NCBI RefSeq assembly: GCF_032854445.1
Contig: NC_088302.1
Coordinates: 18,163,338 to 18,227,337, forward strand
Source: Liolophura sinensis
Lineage: Eukaryota; Mollusca; Polyplacophora; Chitonida; Chitonidae
Direction: 5' to 3'
Length of the DNA stretch: 64,000 nt
Position numbers and translations under genes: made by a program. A model generated the notes under the pieces. The model was not told where the DNA came from, made no database searches, and saw only the letters and a program-made list of their open reading frames with translations. Positions 28,701 to 38,679 of the stretch are shown piece after piece; position 1 is the first letter of the stretch, and each line of letters starts with the position of its first letter.

Positions 28701-31700
28701 GTTTATTTCATATTTATTTTAAACATGATTTTTCAGCGAAATTCTTTCATCTACACGTACCCTAAGCCGCTATATACTCACACTAATACTCATGCTAATA
28801 CTTATTCTTGTAATACTTGTTTGAGGTCATATTCAGGAACTGCAGACTATAATAACATCCTTGAGTATACATACATATATATATATACATATATATATAT
28901 ATTATACACATATATATATACACACTTGAGCCCATATTTATTACAAAAGCTCTGCACAACATCATCATCATCGCTGAAGGAAATACGATGCATTTCCTTT
29001 AGGAATGAAAGGTAGCATTCAGTGCCTCAGCCAAGGGGTATTACTGAATATTAGTTATGCATATCCTTTCTCCTCTTTCCCATCCCATGTTCTGGCTGAC
29101 AGATAGGTCAAGGGTCACCCCACACTTTAACCCTCCCCTCAGACTGATGTAATCCCTAATAGCTCAGGTCTCTAATGCTATATGTCACTATGTATCAACA
29201 TGTACCAGCTGTCCACACATGTCAATCAATACCATGTGTATAAGTTCTAAATGTAACCGCTATCCTGTCATTCATTCATAGGCACTCAGTCTGGTAAAAC
29301 CTGCACGTGCCAGTAACAGTTCACTCATTACCCCCTCATAACACCTCTAGCAGAGGCAGTCCTAACCCCCTTACACCAACACGCCTAGCCAGCAAGCAGG
29401 GACACTGGATCTTATCATCGCAGCATCTTGACACAACTTCACTCTCAGCTTTAACGGCTAGAGCTTTATTACAGGCCAACAATCCGGAGTTGCCTTGACA
29501 GATTCTAGAGATGAAGTTACCCTTTAGTACACATCACAGCAAACTTAATATATGGCAGTTGAAGCAAATTCATTTATATTTGTTTAATTCATGAGTGATC
29601 ACAAATCCAACCAACGTATACTTGACCTACTCATATTTCGGATTGGCAAGTAAAATTGATGCCAATGACCAAAAAATTTCGCTGGAACAAGTCGTTAGGG
29701 AAACAAGCTGGAGGGCCTACTACACAAGCTGTTTTTGCCTCATCATGAAAGTGTAACGATGTAGACCTGAAGTAGGCACAGTGCTGTTTCCTGCTACCAA
29801 CTTAAACATGATGATCACATACAACCTACAGCGGTATACCAATCCTCTCGAGTACCTTCTTAACTACTGGATCCTGTCTAGAAGAGCCTGAGCCAAAACT
29901 GTTGACATTCCGGAAACCAATGTCTAATTAAGAAACCACCACTGGAGGGAAATAACTAACTTTCCCTCGTTTTTCTTGCTTTTGAAGACAGCATGTAGGA
30001 TAAGGAGGATGTCGTAGGAAATAAGAGCAACATTGGGCTAAATTAGACCACACCAAACCACACTGTGAATCGAAGAGAGAAAGTGCAAAAATCTCCTATA
30101 CTTATCACTAATTAATCAGTGGTTGTAACACAAATAGGCTTGTAGAAATGAGATCCTTGCATCAGCCTATCTGTGGTTGAACTGTATGGTTGTGCAGCTG
30201 GGTTTGCCCTGACTGCAGTATCCTTTCAGGCAATAGACTTGGTGTCTGAGCCTTTACCCCATGATTAGCTCCCCAGTGTGGCAGCAGAAATATGCCGGCA
30301 ATATGCTGCCGATATAAAATGCCAATAAACCAGGGACTTGACTTGAGGCCATACAGATTATTCCTGGCAGAGTCTTGGGCTGGCAGACGGGTGTCAGAGA
30401 AGGGCTAGGATTGGGGCAAGATCAGACCAAATAAAAACCTTTGCCTGATAAGAAAATAATTAGTTTTTGGCTGCCATTTGCCTGAGCAGTGAATGGAATC
30501 AGAGTGAGACTCCAATAAAGTGCATGTAAATGTGTCTGTGTGCCTGGCTGCCAAGTACCTCAGACAACCTATCACTTCCTTGGCCATTGCCAGAAGCAGC
30601 TCGCAAAGATTAGGGTAAACACCGAATGTGTCAGGGGATAGAACACCCCATCAATCAGAAATCCTGGACAGGCCGATGTGGAGGGAGAAGGGGAGAAACC
30701 ATAGGCGGCTAGTTTTGTTTTGTGACTTTCCATCAGCAACCTTTCTCATCTGCTTCAAGCAAGCTGGGACAGCTACTGGTGGCCGGGAACCTATGCCAAC
30801 TCTTGATGGGCACGTCCATGGCCCTGCACCCAAGACCCTGCCACAGAGACCAGGTGTCAAACATGGATCTGAGTAAAGACAAACATCATAGCTACATACA
30901 AGATGACAGCCATAAGCTTACATGACATATTCTAACCCAAGGGTCAAGCACTGGCCAGTGGCATGGGCCTTAGATCTTCAATCACTGGTCACTGATGTGG
31001 TCCATGGGCCCCTCCATCACTGAACACATCAAAGGTAGCTGACGAATCCTCCTTGGCACATCTAGCCATCATTACTGCAACCTAGTGTCCCCTGGCTTTG
31101 CAAGTATTTTTATACAATATATATGTAGGTATATACAAGCTTCACACAGGCTAAGGACGCAGGTGCTTGCACCTAACAGCACTATGTGGACACTTATCAG
31201 GCTATGATAGCACATGTGAACACATTGTGAATTTAACACATAGGTAATACAGGAACAATGCCAGACGATTAGATGGGGTCTTGTTTTTCGCTTCTCACAT
31301 ATGGCACACACAAGATTTACCCGTTATTAAAATGTTCCTCAGCATACAAAAAATCGACTATGGCCTGTACACATGTGCCTAACATGAGATTCAATTTTAC
31401 ATTTTTATTTATGCTACGCAACAAACTTTTCTTTTGTTCAACTATGAATAGTGTATCGCTTAGGCTTACTTGCCCTCACCCAGCAGGTATTATGAACATA
31501 TACCTTGTTTATGCTGTCAATCAATGAGATATTGTTATTCTTTTGATCACACATTTGTACTTCCTATTGGAACAGTATTTTTCAAAGCAGCACAAATTTT
31601 CATCAAAATGAAAAAAAAAAAAAAAAATCACGCTAGTTTGTAAACACTTATGTAAATCTGCATTAAATTAAAGAACGCCCATCACCTGTTCATTTGCTCA

Positions 31701-34700
31701 GGGGCTATAAAATTAATCCCACCCTGGTAAAATAAATTCATATCTTTTCTGCAGTTCTGTAGAAGTGTTTTATTAACAGTGACAAGGAAATGAAATGATC
31801 CCAGCGCTGCATGTACTTGCACAGCAACTCGCTCGCACAAGTGCGTGTGGACGCCACTAGAAAGCAGGTCAAAGAGAAGTCACCTGAGTTATATATATAT
31901 TTTTTTCGCTTTAAGTAGAAAATCAGGTGATGTTGTCAAAACAATGAAGATGAATCTATGTCTGGGTTATGTTCCAAAACAAGACACTGTGCTGTGATTT
32001 GCGAAAAGTAGCACAGGTTAAAGTGCCGATTGTCAGGAGCAAGAGAAACAAAGGGAGGCTTTTGTAAGAGTTTTCACCTCTTGTTAATTTAACAGAAAAC
32101 CGCTGAGCAGGACTTGCCCATTAAACCATGGCCGTGCAGGTTAAAGTCTGCGGGCATTTGTGAAGTTTGAAGGTGAATGGCATATGAGCTAATTCCAGAT
32201 ACGTTGACAAAGGGTAAGCAGTTGTCTCACGAAATCCTGTAAATCACAGCCTAAAAATAGGCATCACCTCTTGAGAATGAGCTCATACTAAGATGGCTGA
32301 AAATGACGTTAAAATAGGAGCGTCAATTAAACATTACAGGTGTTAACGGCAGGTTGTGTAGCCCACCTAGTGCCTGTTAGCATGTCTACCTGCAGTGGCC
32401 TACATCCATCATTTACATAGAACTGTAATTAGAGGTGAGCCAGTACACAGAGCATCCTACACCCTCTGTACTCCTAAATGACACTAGGCTCATGGTTTCA
32501 ATCGCCCACTGGGGACAATTTGGGTGTTACATCTTTCTCGGAGATACCACTTTTTACACCTCTACAGAGATACAATCAAATGTGTCATGAGGCTACCTAA
32601 CCTTGAAGAACAAGTGTTTTTGTTTCTTTAATGTCTGCTACAAAAAGACGAGGCTGTATATGTATCAAAGAGACCTCAGTTTCTTAAAGTCCTACTGTAA
32701 AATCGATCATGGTTTCTTTTTTTTTTTGTAAGTATGGAAGCAGCTTTTCTGGAATTTAACATGACTTTACACTGACAATTATCAAAAGGTCATCAAAACA
32801 GAAGTCATCCTGGTGACATGCAAAGGACAGGTAGATCAGAGTGGTTAACATCATCAACACAGCTATGATGACTCGGCAACCTGATAGCAGATGAACACGC
32901 AACATGCCTGATCCCATCAAACAGAAATACAGAAAAATCTATGGATAATCAAGCTTTTACAAAGTCAACAAGATGCTGAATATCAGATGTCTGTACAGAT
33001 ATTTTAGCCAACAGGCCTGGCCAAAAATTTCATTCTGCTTAGGTCCGATGAAGAAGTAACACACCAGGGTATGACATATCCAATTACATAAAGAACACCA
33101 GAGAGTCAGAGCTCGTTGACTGCCACATGCCATAAGCTGATAAATCTGTAACCCGAGCTCTCCTCCTCCAACAAGTGGTTGAGGCCCCTGAGGTCTTCCA
33201 GCACAAGCATGTACACCTACGTGAGGCAGTTGGCGTACATATCAGTGAATTGTTACCAAGAATAAAAGGAGGCACCCCTCTCCCCCCCCCCCCCCCACAC
33301 ACACACTTTATTCACTTTATGAACTGCAATGTCCTCACTAGTGTCACGTACAATATGGGTTACAATTTGTTACACTGCTGTATATGAGGTAACATGACTA
33401 GTATCTAGGGCGACATCAATGCTAAGATAGCACTTCTATGCCCCAGGTTTCAGTTTCCTTCAGGTCTTTCTTATTATCCAGGGACTGGGTGTTTTTTTTT
33501 CTTTCTTTTCTTTTTGTTATTGTAACAATGCCAGCAGCGAAAGGCTTGGGAGATGCCAATAATGCGACTTGTACATGTATATCTTCATTGCAAAGGTAAA
33601 TTATACTGGAAGAATTTAAAAAAAAAAATTGGCTAAAATTTGAGTAAGCTTGTATTTAGCATGGTTCAGTTAGGTCAGGTTTGGACAAGTTTTGGTACAT
33701 TCAAACAGACATACAAGCAGTTATTGCAGACATAAAACAGGTTTTACAGTTCAAAACAAGCTTCCATACAAAAGCAATGAGGATGTAAGTTCTGTCTAGG
33801 GATGTAAAGGATAAAATCAACCTCTTAACACAATGCGCAGGTAGCCCAACTCAAAGCAGGGCTTCAGTTCATCACTGCTCAGGATACATACCACTATGTT
33901 AAACTAATTAACCAAACTGATTTGAAACAAAAGGCAAAGGTAGATAATGCCATGTCATTTTAGAACACTGTTCAGAGGCAAGGTAAAACTATAGGGATTC
34001 TTTTTGTCATGTTATGACAATTCTCATGTATGTGCCTTATTTTTTTTAATACTTGGTATTTAATCACACGAACGAGCAGAAAAGTGTTTGGTTTTTGACA
34101 GGTAAGAACTGACTTCTTAAGCAGGTTGGCAAGTTAACTACGGATTATGGGTCCTGATTAGTCTTGTTGTTCTCTTCTTGCTTTTTTTTTTCTTAGAAGG
34201 ATATAACTGCCCAGGTGTATTTGTCCTTATTAAAAAGAGGGAAATGGATTTACAGTGGATTAGCTTGATCGGACTTAAGGGGTGGGGACATTTTTTTTTC
34301 AAGCCTACAAATTCAGTGCTCAAATGACAGGAGCATAAAGTCAATCTTTCAAACTGGAAGTCTCTTTCACTCCGTTTAAGCTTTATCCACCAAAGGTTTT
34401 AGCGGAATTAATTTCCAGGGTGGACACGCATTTTTTTCCCCAGACCTTCTGAAGTCAAAAACTGGCACACTTCTAACATGGCCATAGCAAGGTCATAAAA
34501 ACAATCCAAAGAGCAAGATGATCTTGACCACTGTTGCCACAATGCCAGAAGGTGACTGTATGGCCAAAAATTGTAGACAATAAACACAAGGCTGGTGTGT
34601 CTGCAAGCTGCATATTCGAGGGCTGGATGCAGTGTTGCCGAAAGATAAACACGTTGGGCAAGATAGCTGGGAGGTGACTTCAGCACAAAAAACATAGTCC

Positions 34701-37700
34701 TCAAGCACGTCTTTAGACAGGGGAGTAGTACAGAGCTCCCAGAGCAGGTTCTACTTTCATATCTGCACACCCAGTCAACAGAGCACTGCTCCCACAGGCC
34801 TCAGGGGAAAGGCAGGCAGCGGAGTAGAGGCCAAGGGGGTTAAAACAACGACAACACCGCGAGATGCACAACACACAAAAGCTGCAGACATACATGCTCA
34901 TAACTGCCAGGCCAGACGGCCACAACAGGAACAGTCAAAAAAAAAAAAGATTTCATTTTCGGCTTTTCCCACCCAAGGCAAACAAATGAGAGAAAATTAA
35001 CACTGGATTCACAGAAACCCATTTCTTGCTCCTTTCCCCTCCTGCTTTTATAAAGAAATCTTTGCTTTCCCTCCCATGTTATATCAATACACTTGAAGTC
35101 AGTCTCATTAGAAATCCTGGGTTGATTTATAACAGTGCCTGAACACCCATGTAATTGTGGCGTGCTGCAGTCAGCAATGCTAATGTCGTTCATAACCGTG
35201 ATGGAATTATTGCTGGGAAATTCTCGGCTCTCTCACTTGTCTGAGACATTGATTCGATAAGTGTTCATTATGGGGGAGTCAGTCCACTGCAGTATGTAAC
35301 TATGGCCTGTACTTGCAGCTACAACGCTGTATCACTGTTAACACTACTGAGGCTGCCTTTGAAACATTGACGATTAAGCTGGCAGGTCAAAAATAAACAT
35401 ACCTGGAGAAAAAAAAAAAGTACTGATGACCTAACAATTTTAACTGTTAAGTGGTGCTGCTATTCCCAAGATATTTGCTACAGTCATTACCCTTATATAC
35501 AATCCAACTAACAATTGCAGTTAGGCTTAATAGAAAGAAAATGGCAAGTGCTGCTCAAACTACCTTTTTTTCTCCACAAAACTTGAACAAGATAACAACT
35601 TCATTAATACCTTAACGCAGACTACCTGTGGAGAGACAGCAGGTTTAAACTAACTGGTACAATGTTGAGTAAGAGCAGCAAAAACAAAAAATCCATTCAC
35701 CTGTTACAATACATGTATATAAAAACACTACAACAACTGAGCAACAGCTATTTATACATACATGCACATACTAAACCATCTGAAAAGAGCATGATACAGC
35801 CTTGTACATATACAGACACGCAGCCTTGCTTATCAAGTCTGGCTGTCATCTTTTTTTTTTCTTTTCCAACCTCCTTGACTGTTTTACCATCTGGATAAGA
35901 AAAGGTTGCAGGAACTCATCAAAATAGACTATCTTTAACCTGCACTCATTTTTTTCCTTCCTCAAATGATAAAATGTTTAATGTCAATGTGAAAAGAAAA
36001 TCTTTCATGTGATATGAAGTATCGAGTTATGGCATATGCCTTTGGTGTACAGAAGATACACCTACATGTAGCTCTCCATAGTCACAGAAAAAAATGTAGG
36101 TGAGGAAAAACAAAATGAAGGTGAAACCAGCCACAAATAGAGCTGGGACACAGTCACAGTTTGGAGCTACTGTGAGAAATTGTACCTGTAGGGATGGCAG
36201 TTAACACATTCACGCTCAGGTAGCGAAGATTATGCCGCAGTATGCCATTTCCTGTGTTTCTACCAGCGACGAGTATGTCTCGGCTATTTTCATTATTACC
36301 GTAAACTTGGCAAAAATCACCCAAAACAACCCCTCTACCTTTTATTGGCACTATCTGCTCCACAGGCAACAACAGTGTGATAACATGGTGGTTGGAAAAA
36401 TGGAGTTTTCTTTGCATATGAACTTGTCTGTAAGCAGTAGTGGCTGAGAAAACTATACATTATGCATTTCTTTTTTCAAAGGGTTCAAAGCACAAAAATT
36501 TAGTAGGCATACTAAAGGGGGTTATTTAAAACTCAAGCAGCACCAAAATAGAACTGAGTGTTCCAAAGGATTCATTTTCACAGAAGAAAAGTGAAGAGAA
36601 GCAAAGTGGGATGTACCGTGCATTTTATGTATAGCTTCAACAAGACAGAGGCAAATAGAACATCTGGCCAGGATATTTGCGATGCAGTGTTTGATGGACT
36701 ACAGCAAACATCATGAAGGCATTAGCACACAGCTTAAACATGGGGGCAAATCCCCACACCCTAGAGGGCTTACTCAGGTGGTCAAGGCAGGCCCTGGGGC
36801 CGGGATATTACCCCTAGATAAAATAGGTAATCCAAGACCCTGGGTCCAGAATCTAACAATGGGGCTATTACATGGGATTGTGATCTAACAAACTAGGCTA
36901 GCTTGATCATAATGAAAGGCTTGACCGATCAATGCTGTGGAGGCTTACACAACACAATAGGCGGTTGGTACTCCTCTGTTCAATGCCCACCACACCCCCT
37001 TGAGCTGAAACCCAGCCTTTAGCACCTGGTAGAATATACTGAAGTTTGGCCACACCTGGGTATGGCTGGGTGAGGCTTGTAACCCTGATCCGGTGTACTG
37101 CAGTGACAGTGGCCATACACAGTATCACATGGTTATGCCAAAAGCCTTTTTTATTACAGGTATGCTTTGTGTTGTACCTGTATGCACCTGGAGACTGCAA
37201 ACAGTGTCTTTCCCAGGGTTTTGTGTACTTGTATTTATAGCCAAGGTGTAAATGTGGCCTAGCAAACTACTGTTCACTCTTTAGCCATGAAATACTACAG
37301 AATATACACATATGCATGTACACACACAAACTTTGTAGATCAGTGCTGTGGTGACTGCTCTGTGGTGTGAAAATAAGATGCACAGAGTTCTACTGCTAAG
37401 CTTGTATGCCAGCACAAAATAAAGGTTGAAAGAGGTGAAGAAAACTATGGGTTAAGACTACCCCCACAGAAAGTGGGTCTGTATATCAACTCTCATGTGA
37501 TAAAGGCAGATCCTGTAATTTGTTAAAAAAAAAAAAAACATGTTAAAAGATCTAGCATAATTATCAGAAGATGAACACACAAATTCTACACACCTATCAC
37601 CTAGTATACACAGGCCACAGTAACCAGCATCCTGATGTGTGGGCATGTATAGCCCACAAAAACTTCCATTTGCCCAAATTATACTACATGTACGATCAAT

Positions 37701-38679
37701 CATGACTAACTGGGGGGGGGGGGGGGGGGGGGGGTGTTGTTACCTGTATGATCAAACCTATTTGAGCATGGGATGAGTGACTAATACACATTTTAAGCTA
37801 AAGGAAAACTTCAACAAGGATGTACTTGTAGATCCCTCCAGCAAAACAACGCACAAGCACAATTCATTCAGCATTAATTACCGGTAATGACATATGGGTT
37901 AGTTTGGTTTTGTATTTCCGTATCCTTAACCTATTTAGGTTATATACATTCACACACTTGCTGATGGAGAGTCACAAAATGAAACAAAAATTGTATAAAA
38001 CGCATGTAGGTGTCCCTGTACAGCCGTGCCTTAGCTCAAGGATACTGTGGGTGATGCAGTAAGATGATGCTGACTAGGGAGTGGGGATAGAAGGAGGGGA
38101 AAGAGATGCTAAGAGAGCAATGTAGTTTATGGTGTTGACTGGGTAGTTAAGTGGGACGGGTGGGAGAGGGGTTCAAAATGGCAAAGTGTGGAAAATTAAG
38201 ATAAGAACAGACTTAAGCTAGACAAGCATATCTTCATAAGAGCACATATAGGGATTGTAGATAATGAGAACTCCTATGAAGCTTAATAAAAATCTGTATT
38301 TGAGGAAGACAAAATATGGCAAACTCAGATTCGGACTCTAGCCAGAAAAGTGCATCTTATTATAACAGATAAGCTTAGCCAACAGAAACCTTGCATTTGA
38401 GAGTTAATATCTGCAAAACTTATGTTTTCAAAAAAAAATATACAAATTGCTCCTTATGTGAGAGACCTGGAACATTTCTCAGTGAAATAATCAGCTAAGA
38501 TACCCGGTCTACAGGTGGACACAGGCACGCAGCATTAATGCTAATTAAAACACAACTTGTTTTGAAGTCACAAACTTACCTTGAATGACAGCCTCCAGGT
38601 TAGGATCTCTGTCCACCTGCCACACACCTGACGTGATCAGGGGCAGCAGTAGAAACAGGTAACACACTGTCACAGCCAT
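1453..38679 (-). CDS. Sema1a: Semaphorin-1A-like transmembrane guidance cue, 5' part (11 coding exons, 405 codons, incomplete at 3' end)
   Basis: This is the gene-level entry; the exons are listed separately. Class-1 semaphorins are membrane-anchored axon-guidance ligands or receptors that bind plexin A through the Sema beta-propeller. Joined exons, read on the minus strand, give a signal peptide (residues 1-18), a linker, then the Sema domain from about residue 40. Hallmarks seen include DHFKILL (50-56), LVGARNMVYN (63-72), CQNYIRVL (106-113), [12 protein letters not shown] (122-133), the [12 protein letters not shown] element (157-168), [11 protein letters not shown] (174-184), EPNFVNSM (207-214), [15 protein letters not shown] (222-236), [11 protein letters not shown] (239-249), [21 protein letters not shown] (268-288), [19 protein letters not shown] (308-326) and [11 protein letters not shown] (348-358). 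Candidate N-glycosylation sites are N45, N72, N166, N269, N302 and N367. The FNEIQSTSD and GVFTTPVNSI strings fit class 1 better than secreted class 2. Coding ends in phase 2 at 1453, so the final blade, PSI domain, membrane helix and tail are missing from the window, not from the gene. Confidence 0.95.
1943..2036 (-). CDS. Sema1a: Sema1a coding exon 10
   Basis: This 94-base exon completes Gln284 and runs to the first two bases of Val315: [18 protein letters not shown], then [12 protein letters not shown]. The I-Q-S-T-S-D and Y-G-V-F-T-T-P strings strongly resemble class-1 semaphorins. The segment between them lacks the usual E-G-R-Y-G run and instead has [12 protein letters not shown]302-R-S is a candidate glycosylation site. 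The acceptor is CCACCACAG and the donor CTGT/GTAAGT, between introns of 239 and 217 bases. Confidence 0.94.
2242..2270. repeat. A-rich tract (U-rich in the transcript) beside exon 9 donor
   Basis: This is 29 bases of A with two G interruptions on the plus strand. In the semaphorin pre-mRNA it is an almost pure U tract that starts directly after the GUACG of the exon 9 5' splice site. Confidence 0.95.
2276..2417 (-). CDS. Sema1a: Sema1a coding exon 9
   Basis: This 142-base exon encodes residues 237-283 plus one base: [17 protein letters not shown], then [18 protein letters not shown], then [12 protein letters not shown]. It matches the family series S-R-V-A-R-V-C-K-x-D-x-G-G, W-x-S-F-x-K-A-R-L-N-C, and P-G-x-x-P-F-Y-F. 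N269-C-S is a candidate glycosylation site. The acceptor is TTCCGCAG. The donor ATTC/GTACGT is followed at once by a long U-rich tract. Confidence 0.97.
2418..4120 (-). other. Sema1a intron 8
   Basis: This 1703-base intron runs from GTATGT to TTCCGCAG. It includes a short (TA)n run near 2715-2727 and no recognised gene or transposon. Small open frames here have no family resemblance. Confidence 0.85.
4121..4209 (-). CDS. Sema1a: Sema1a coding exon 8
   Basis: This 89-base exon encodes residues 207-236: [17 protein letters not shown], then [13 protein letters not shown]. The F-x-R-E-x-A-V-E-x-x-N-C-G-K block is a core Sema signature. Most family members have Tyr where this protein has Asn231. 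The acceptor is TTTCCAG and the donor AAG/GTATGT. It ends in phase 0. Confidence 0.97.
4210..5644 (-). other. Sema1a intron 7
   Basis: This 1435-base intron runs from GTAAGC to TTTCCAG. It holds a short TG-rich run near 4632-4655. I see no gene, RNA gene or mobile element in it. Confidence 0.85.
5645..5746 (-). CDS. Sema1a: Sema1a coding exon 7
   Basis: This 102-base exon encodes residues 173-206 plus one base: [20 protein letters not shown], then [14 protein letters not shown]. It matches the semaphorin pattern G-x-L-Y-S-A-T-V-A-D followed by D-P-L-I-x-R. The acceptor is TTTCTACAG and the donor AACG/GTAAGC. The split Asp codon is completed from exon 6 and the split Glu codon continues into exon 8. 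It is notably more CpG-rich than the surrounding intron, as expected for constrained coding DNA. Confidence 0.97.
5747..10156 (-). other. Sema1a intron 6
   Basis: This 4410-base intron holds an A-rich run at about 5937-5957 and an 11-base G run at 6281-6291. A compositionally complex block at about 7140-7400 stands out from the AT-rich surroundings and might be regulatory, though nothing in the sequence proves that. No gene was recognised. Confidence 0.85.
10157..10256 (-). CDS. Sema1a: Sema1a coding exon 6
   Basis: This 100-base exon encodes residues 140-172 plus one base. It starts [18 protein letters not shown], then [16 protein letters not shown]. The second half is the conserved C-P-x-D-P-x-H-N-S-T element; N166 is a candidate glycosylation site. 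The first half is an acidic, glycine-rich loop. Gly replaces the usual Tyr/Phe after CP. The donor is ACAG/GTGAGT. The acceptor TTACAG lies directly after a (GTT)n microsatellite (AAC on the plus strand, 10261-10278). Confidence 0.96.
10261..10300. repeat. (AAC)6 microsatellite and T12 run abutting exon 6 acceptor
   Basis: The plus strand reads AAC six times from 10261, then a T run at 10289-10300. On the transcript strand this is A12, a short spacer, then (GTT)6 running into the TTACAG acceptor of exon 6. The microsatellite therefore supplies the sequence normally occupied by the polypyrimidine tract. Confidence 0.95.
10506..10613 (-). CDS. Sema1a: Sema1a coding exon 5
   Basis: This 108-base, phase 0-0 exon encodes residues 104-139: [16 protein letters not shown], then [27 protein letters not shown] and [11 protein letters not shown] are among the most conserved semaphorin signatures; C106, C124 and C133 are the structural cysteines. 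Pro-Trp-Cys replaces the usual Pro-Leu-Cys. The acceptor is TTCTACAG and the donor GAG/GTGAGT. It is 249 bases from exon 6. Confidence 0.97.
10614..15486 (-). other. Sema1a intron 4
   Basis: This 4873-base intron contains a (GA)n microsatellite at 14169-14192 and several A/T runs. No gene or mobile element was recognised. Open frames of 60-108 codons within it have random composition. Confidence 0.85.
14169..14192. repeat. (AG)n microsatellite
   Basis: This is a purine dinucleotide run with one AAA interruption, in Sema1a intron 4. Confidence 0.95.
15487..15549 (-). CDS. Sema1a: Sema1a coding exon 4
   Basis: This 63-base, phase 0-0 exon encodes [21 protein letters not shown] (83-103). It corresponds to the family motif in which an I/L-E-W pair precedes a Cys and a KGK string; C96 should pair with C106 in the next exon. 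The acceptor is TTTTTACAG and the donor CTT/GTAAGT. The serine/basic stretch SRSFVV replaces the SSxAHR type of segment commonly seen in class-1 proteins, so this strand is divergent, but the anchors are present. Confidence 0.93.
15795..15840 (-). CDS. Sema1a: Sema1a coding exon 3 (46-base small exon)
   Basis: This very short exon encodes [15 protein letters not shown] (68-82), the NxVYNLSL strand that always follows GAR in semaphorins. N72-I-S is a candidate glycosylation site. The acceptor is CCTTCAG and the donor AGT/GTAAGTG. It completes the split Arg codon from exon 2 and ends in phase 0. The flanking introns are only 156 and 245 bases. It is too short for an ORF search and was found from the splice signals and the family pattern. 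Confidence 0.93.
15997..16096 (-). CDS. Sema1a: Sema1a coding exon 2: start of Sema domain
   Basis: This 100-base exon encodes residues 34-67. It contains [20 protein letters not shown] followed by AMLVGAR, matching the first strand of the semaphorin propeller (family pattern: F-x-G-N-x-S/T, then DHFK-L, then LLVGAR). N45-E-T is a candidate glycosylation site. The acceptor is AAACAG and the donor AAG/GTAAGG. The incoming phase (one base plus GA giving Gly) and outgoing phase (AG) agree with exons 1 and 3. It heads a compact cluster with exons 3 and 4. Confidence 0.95.
22044..22059. repeat. (TA)n microsatellite
   Basis: This is a short TA run inside Sema1a intron 1. Confidence 0.9.
24383..24416. 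repeat. C-run and A-run simple repeat
   Basis: C11, TG, then C8 is followed by an A-rich run. The semaphorin transcript carries the complementary G runs. Confidence 0.95.
24618..24645 (+). repeat. G-rich tract with canonical G-quadruplex pattern
   Basis: Four runs of three or more G (6, 7, 3 and 6) are separated by TT, T and A. The pattern meets the usual four-run, short-loop rule. It is on the non-transcript strand of intron 1. Confidence 0.85.
27332..27353. repeat. (AATC)n microsatellite
   Basis: This is about five tetranucleotide units in intron 1. Confidence 0.95.
28868..28923. repeat. (AT)n / (AC)n compound microsatellite
   Basis: Alternating TA and TACA runs extend over about 55 bases, able to form cruciforms. 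It lies in intron 1. Confidence 0.95.
31611..31627. repeat. A17 homopolymer
   Basis: This is an uninterrupted A run in intron 1. Confidence 0.95.
33282..33306. repeat. C15 followed by (AC)5
   Basis: This is a homopolymer of 15 C then ACACACACAC on the plus strand; the transcript carries G15. Confidence 0.95.
37712..37734. repeat. G23 homopolymer
   Basis: This is an uninterrupted run of 23 G on the plus strand, 0.85 kb inside intron 1 from the first coding exon. Runs this long are prone to assembly error and slippage, so the exact length is uncertain. Confidence 0.9.
38580..38679 (-). CDS. Sema1a: Sema1a coding exon 1: start codon and signal peptide
   Basis: This exon encodes residues 1-33 plus one base. 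It begins [18 protein letters not shown], a typical signal peptide with a short n-region, a leucine-rich core and a small-residue cleavage zone near residue 18. The mature end starts VWQVDRDPN, comparable to the WQ-type start of insect Sema1a. The start was chosen because it is the ATG that opens the signal peptide; it has G at -3 and G at +4. The donor is a consensus GTAAGT immediately below 38580, leaving phase 1. The exon is isolated: the next one is 22.5 kb away. A CAG/GTGAGG donor-like string 13-21 bases upstream of the ATG could splice within the leader. Confidence 0.9.

Larger units (their letters stand above)
16097..38579 (-). other. Sema1a intron 1 (22.5 kb)
   Basis: The intron separates the signal-peptide exon from the Sema domain. 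No second gene was recognised on either strand. The longest open frame, 25235-25792 on the plus strand, passes through a CT/T simple repeat and has no family resemblance. I found no SINE or transposon. Simple repeats are listed separately. Complex, less AT-rich blocks at about 26570-26770 and 27900-28020 could be cis-regulatory, which is an inference from texture only. A MEF2-type CTAAAAATAG occurs at 32251-32260. Confidence 0.85.

Noticed and set aside
32340-32520. Possible SINE (ACCTAGTGCCTGTTAGCATG followed by GGTTTCAATCGCC)
   Set aside because: The A-box-like and B-box-like strings are more than 100 bases apart and both are imperfect; no target duplication was found.
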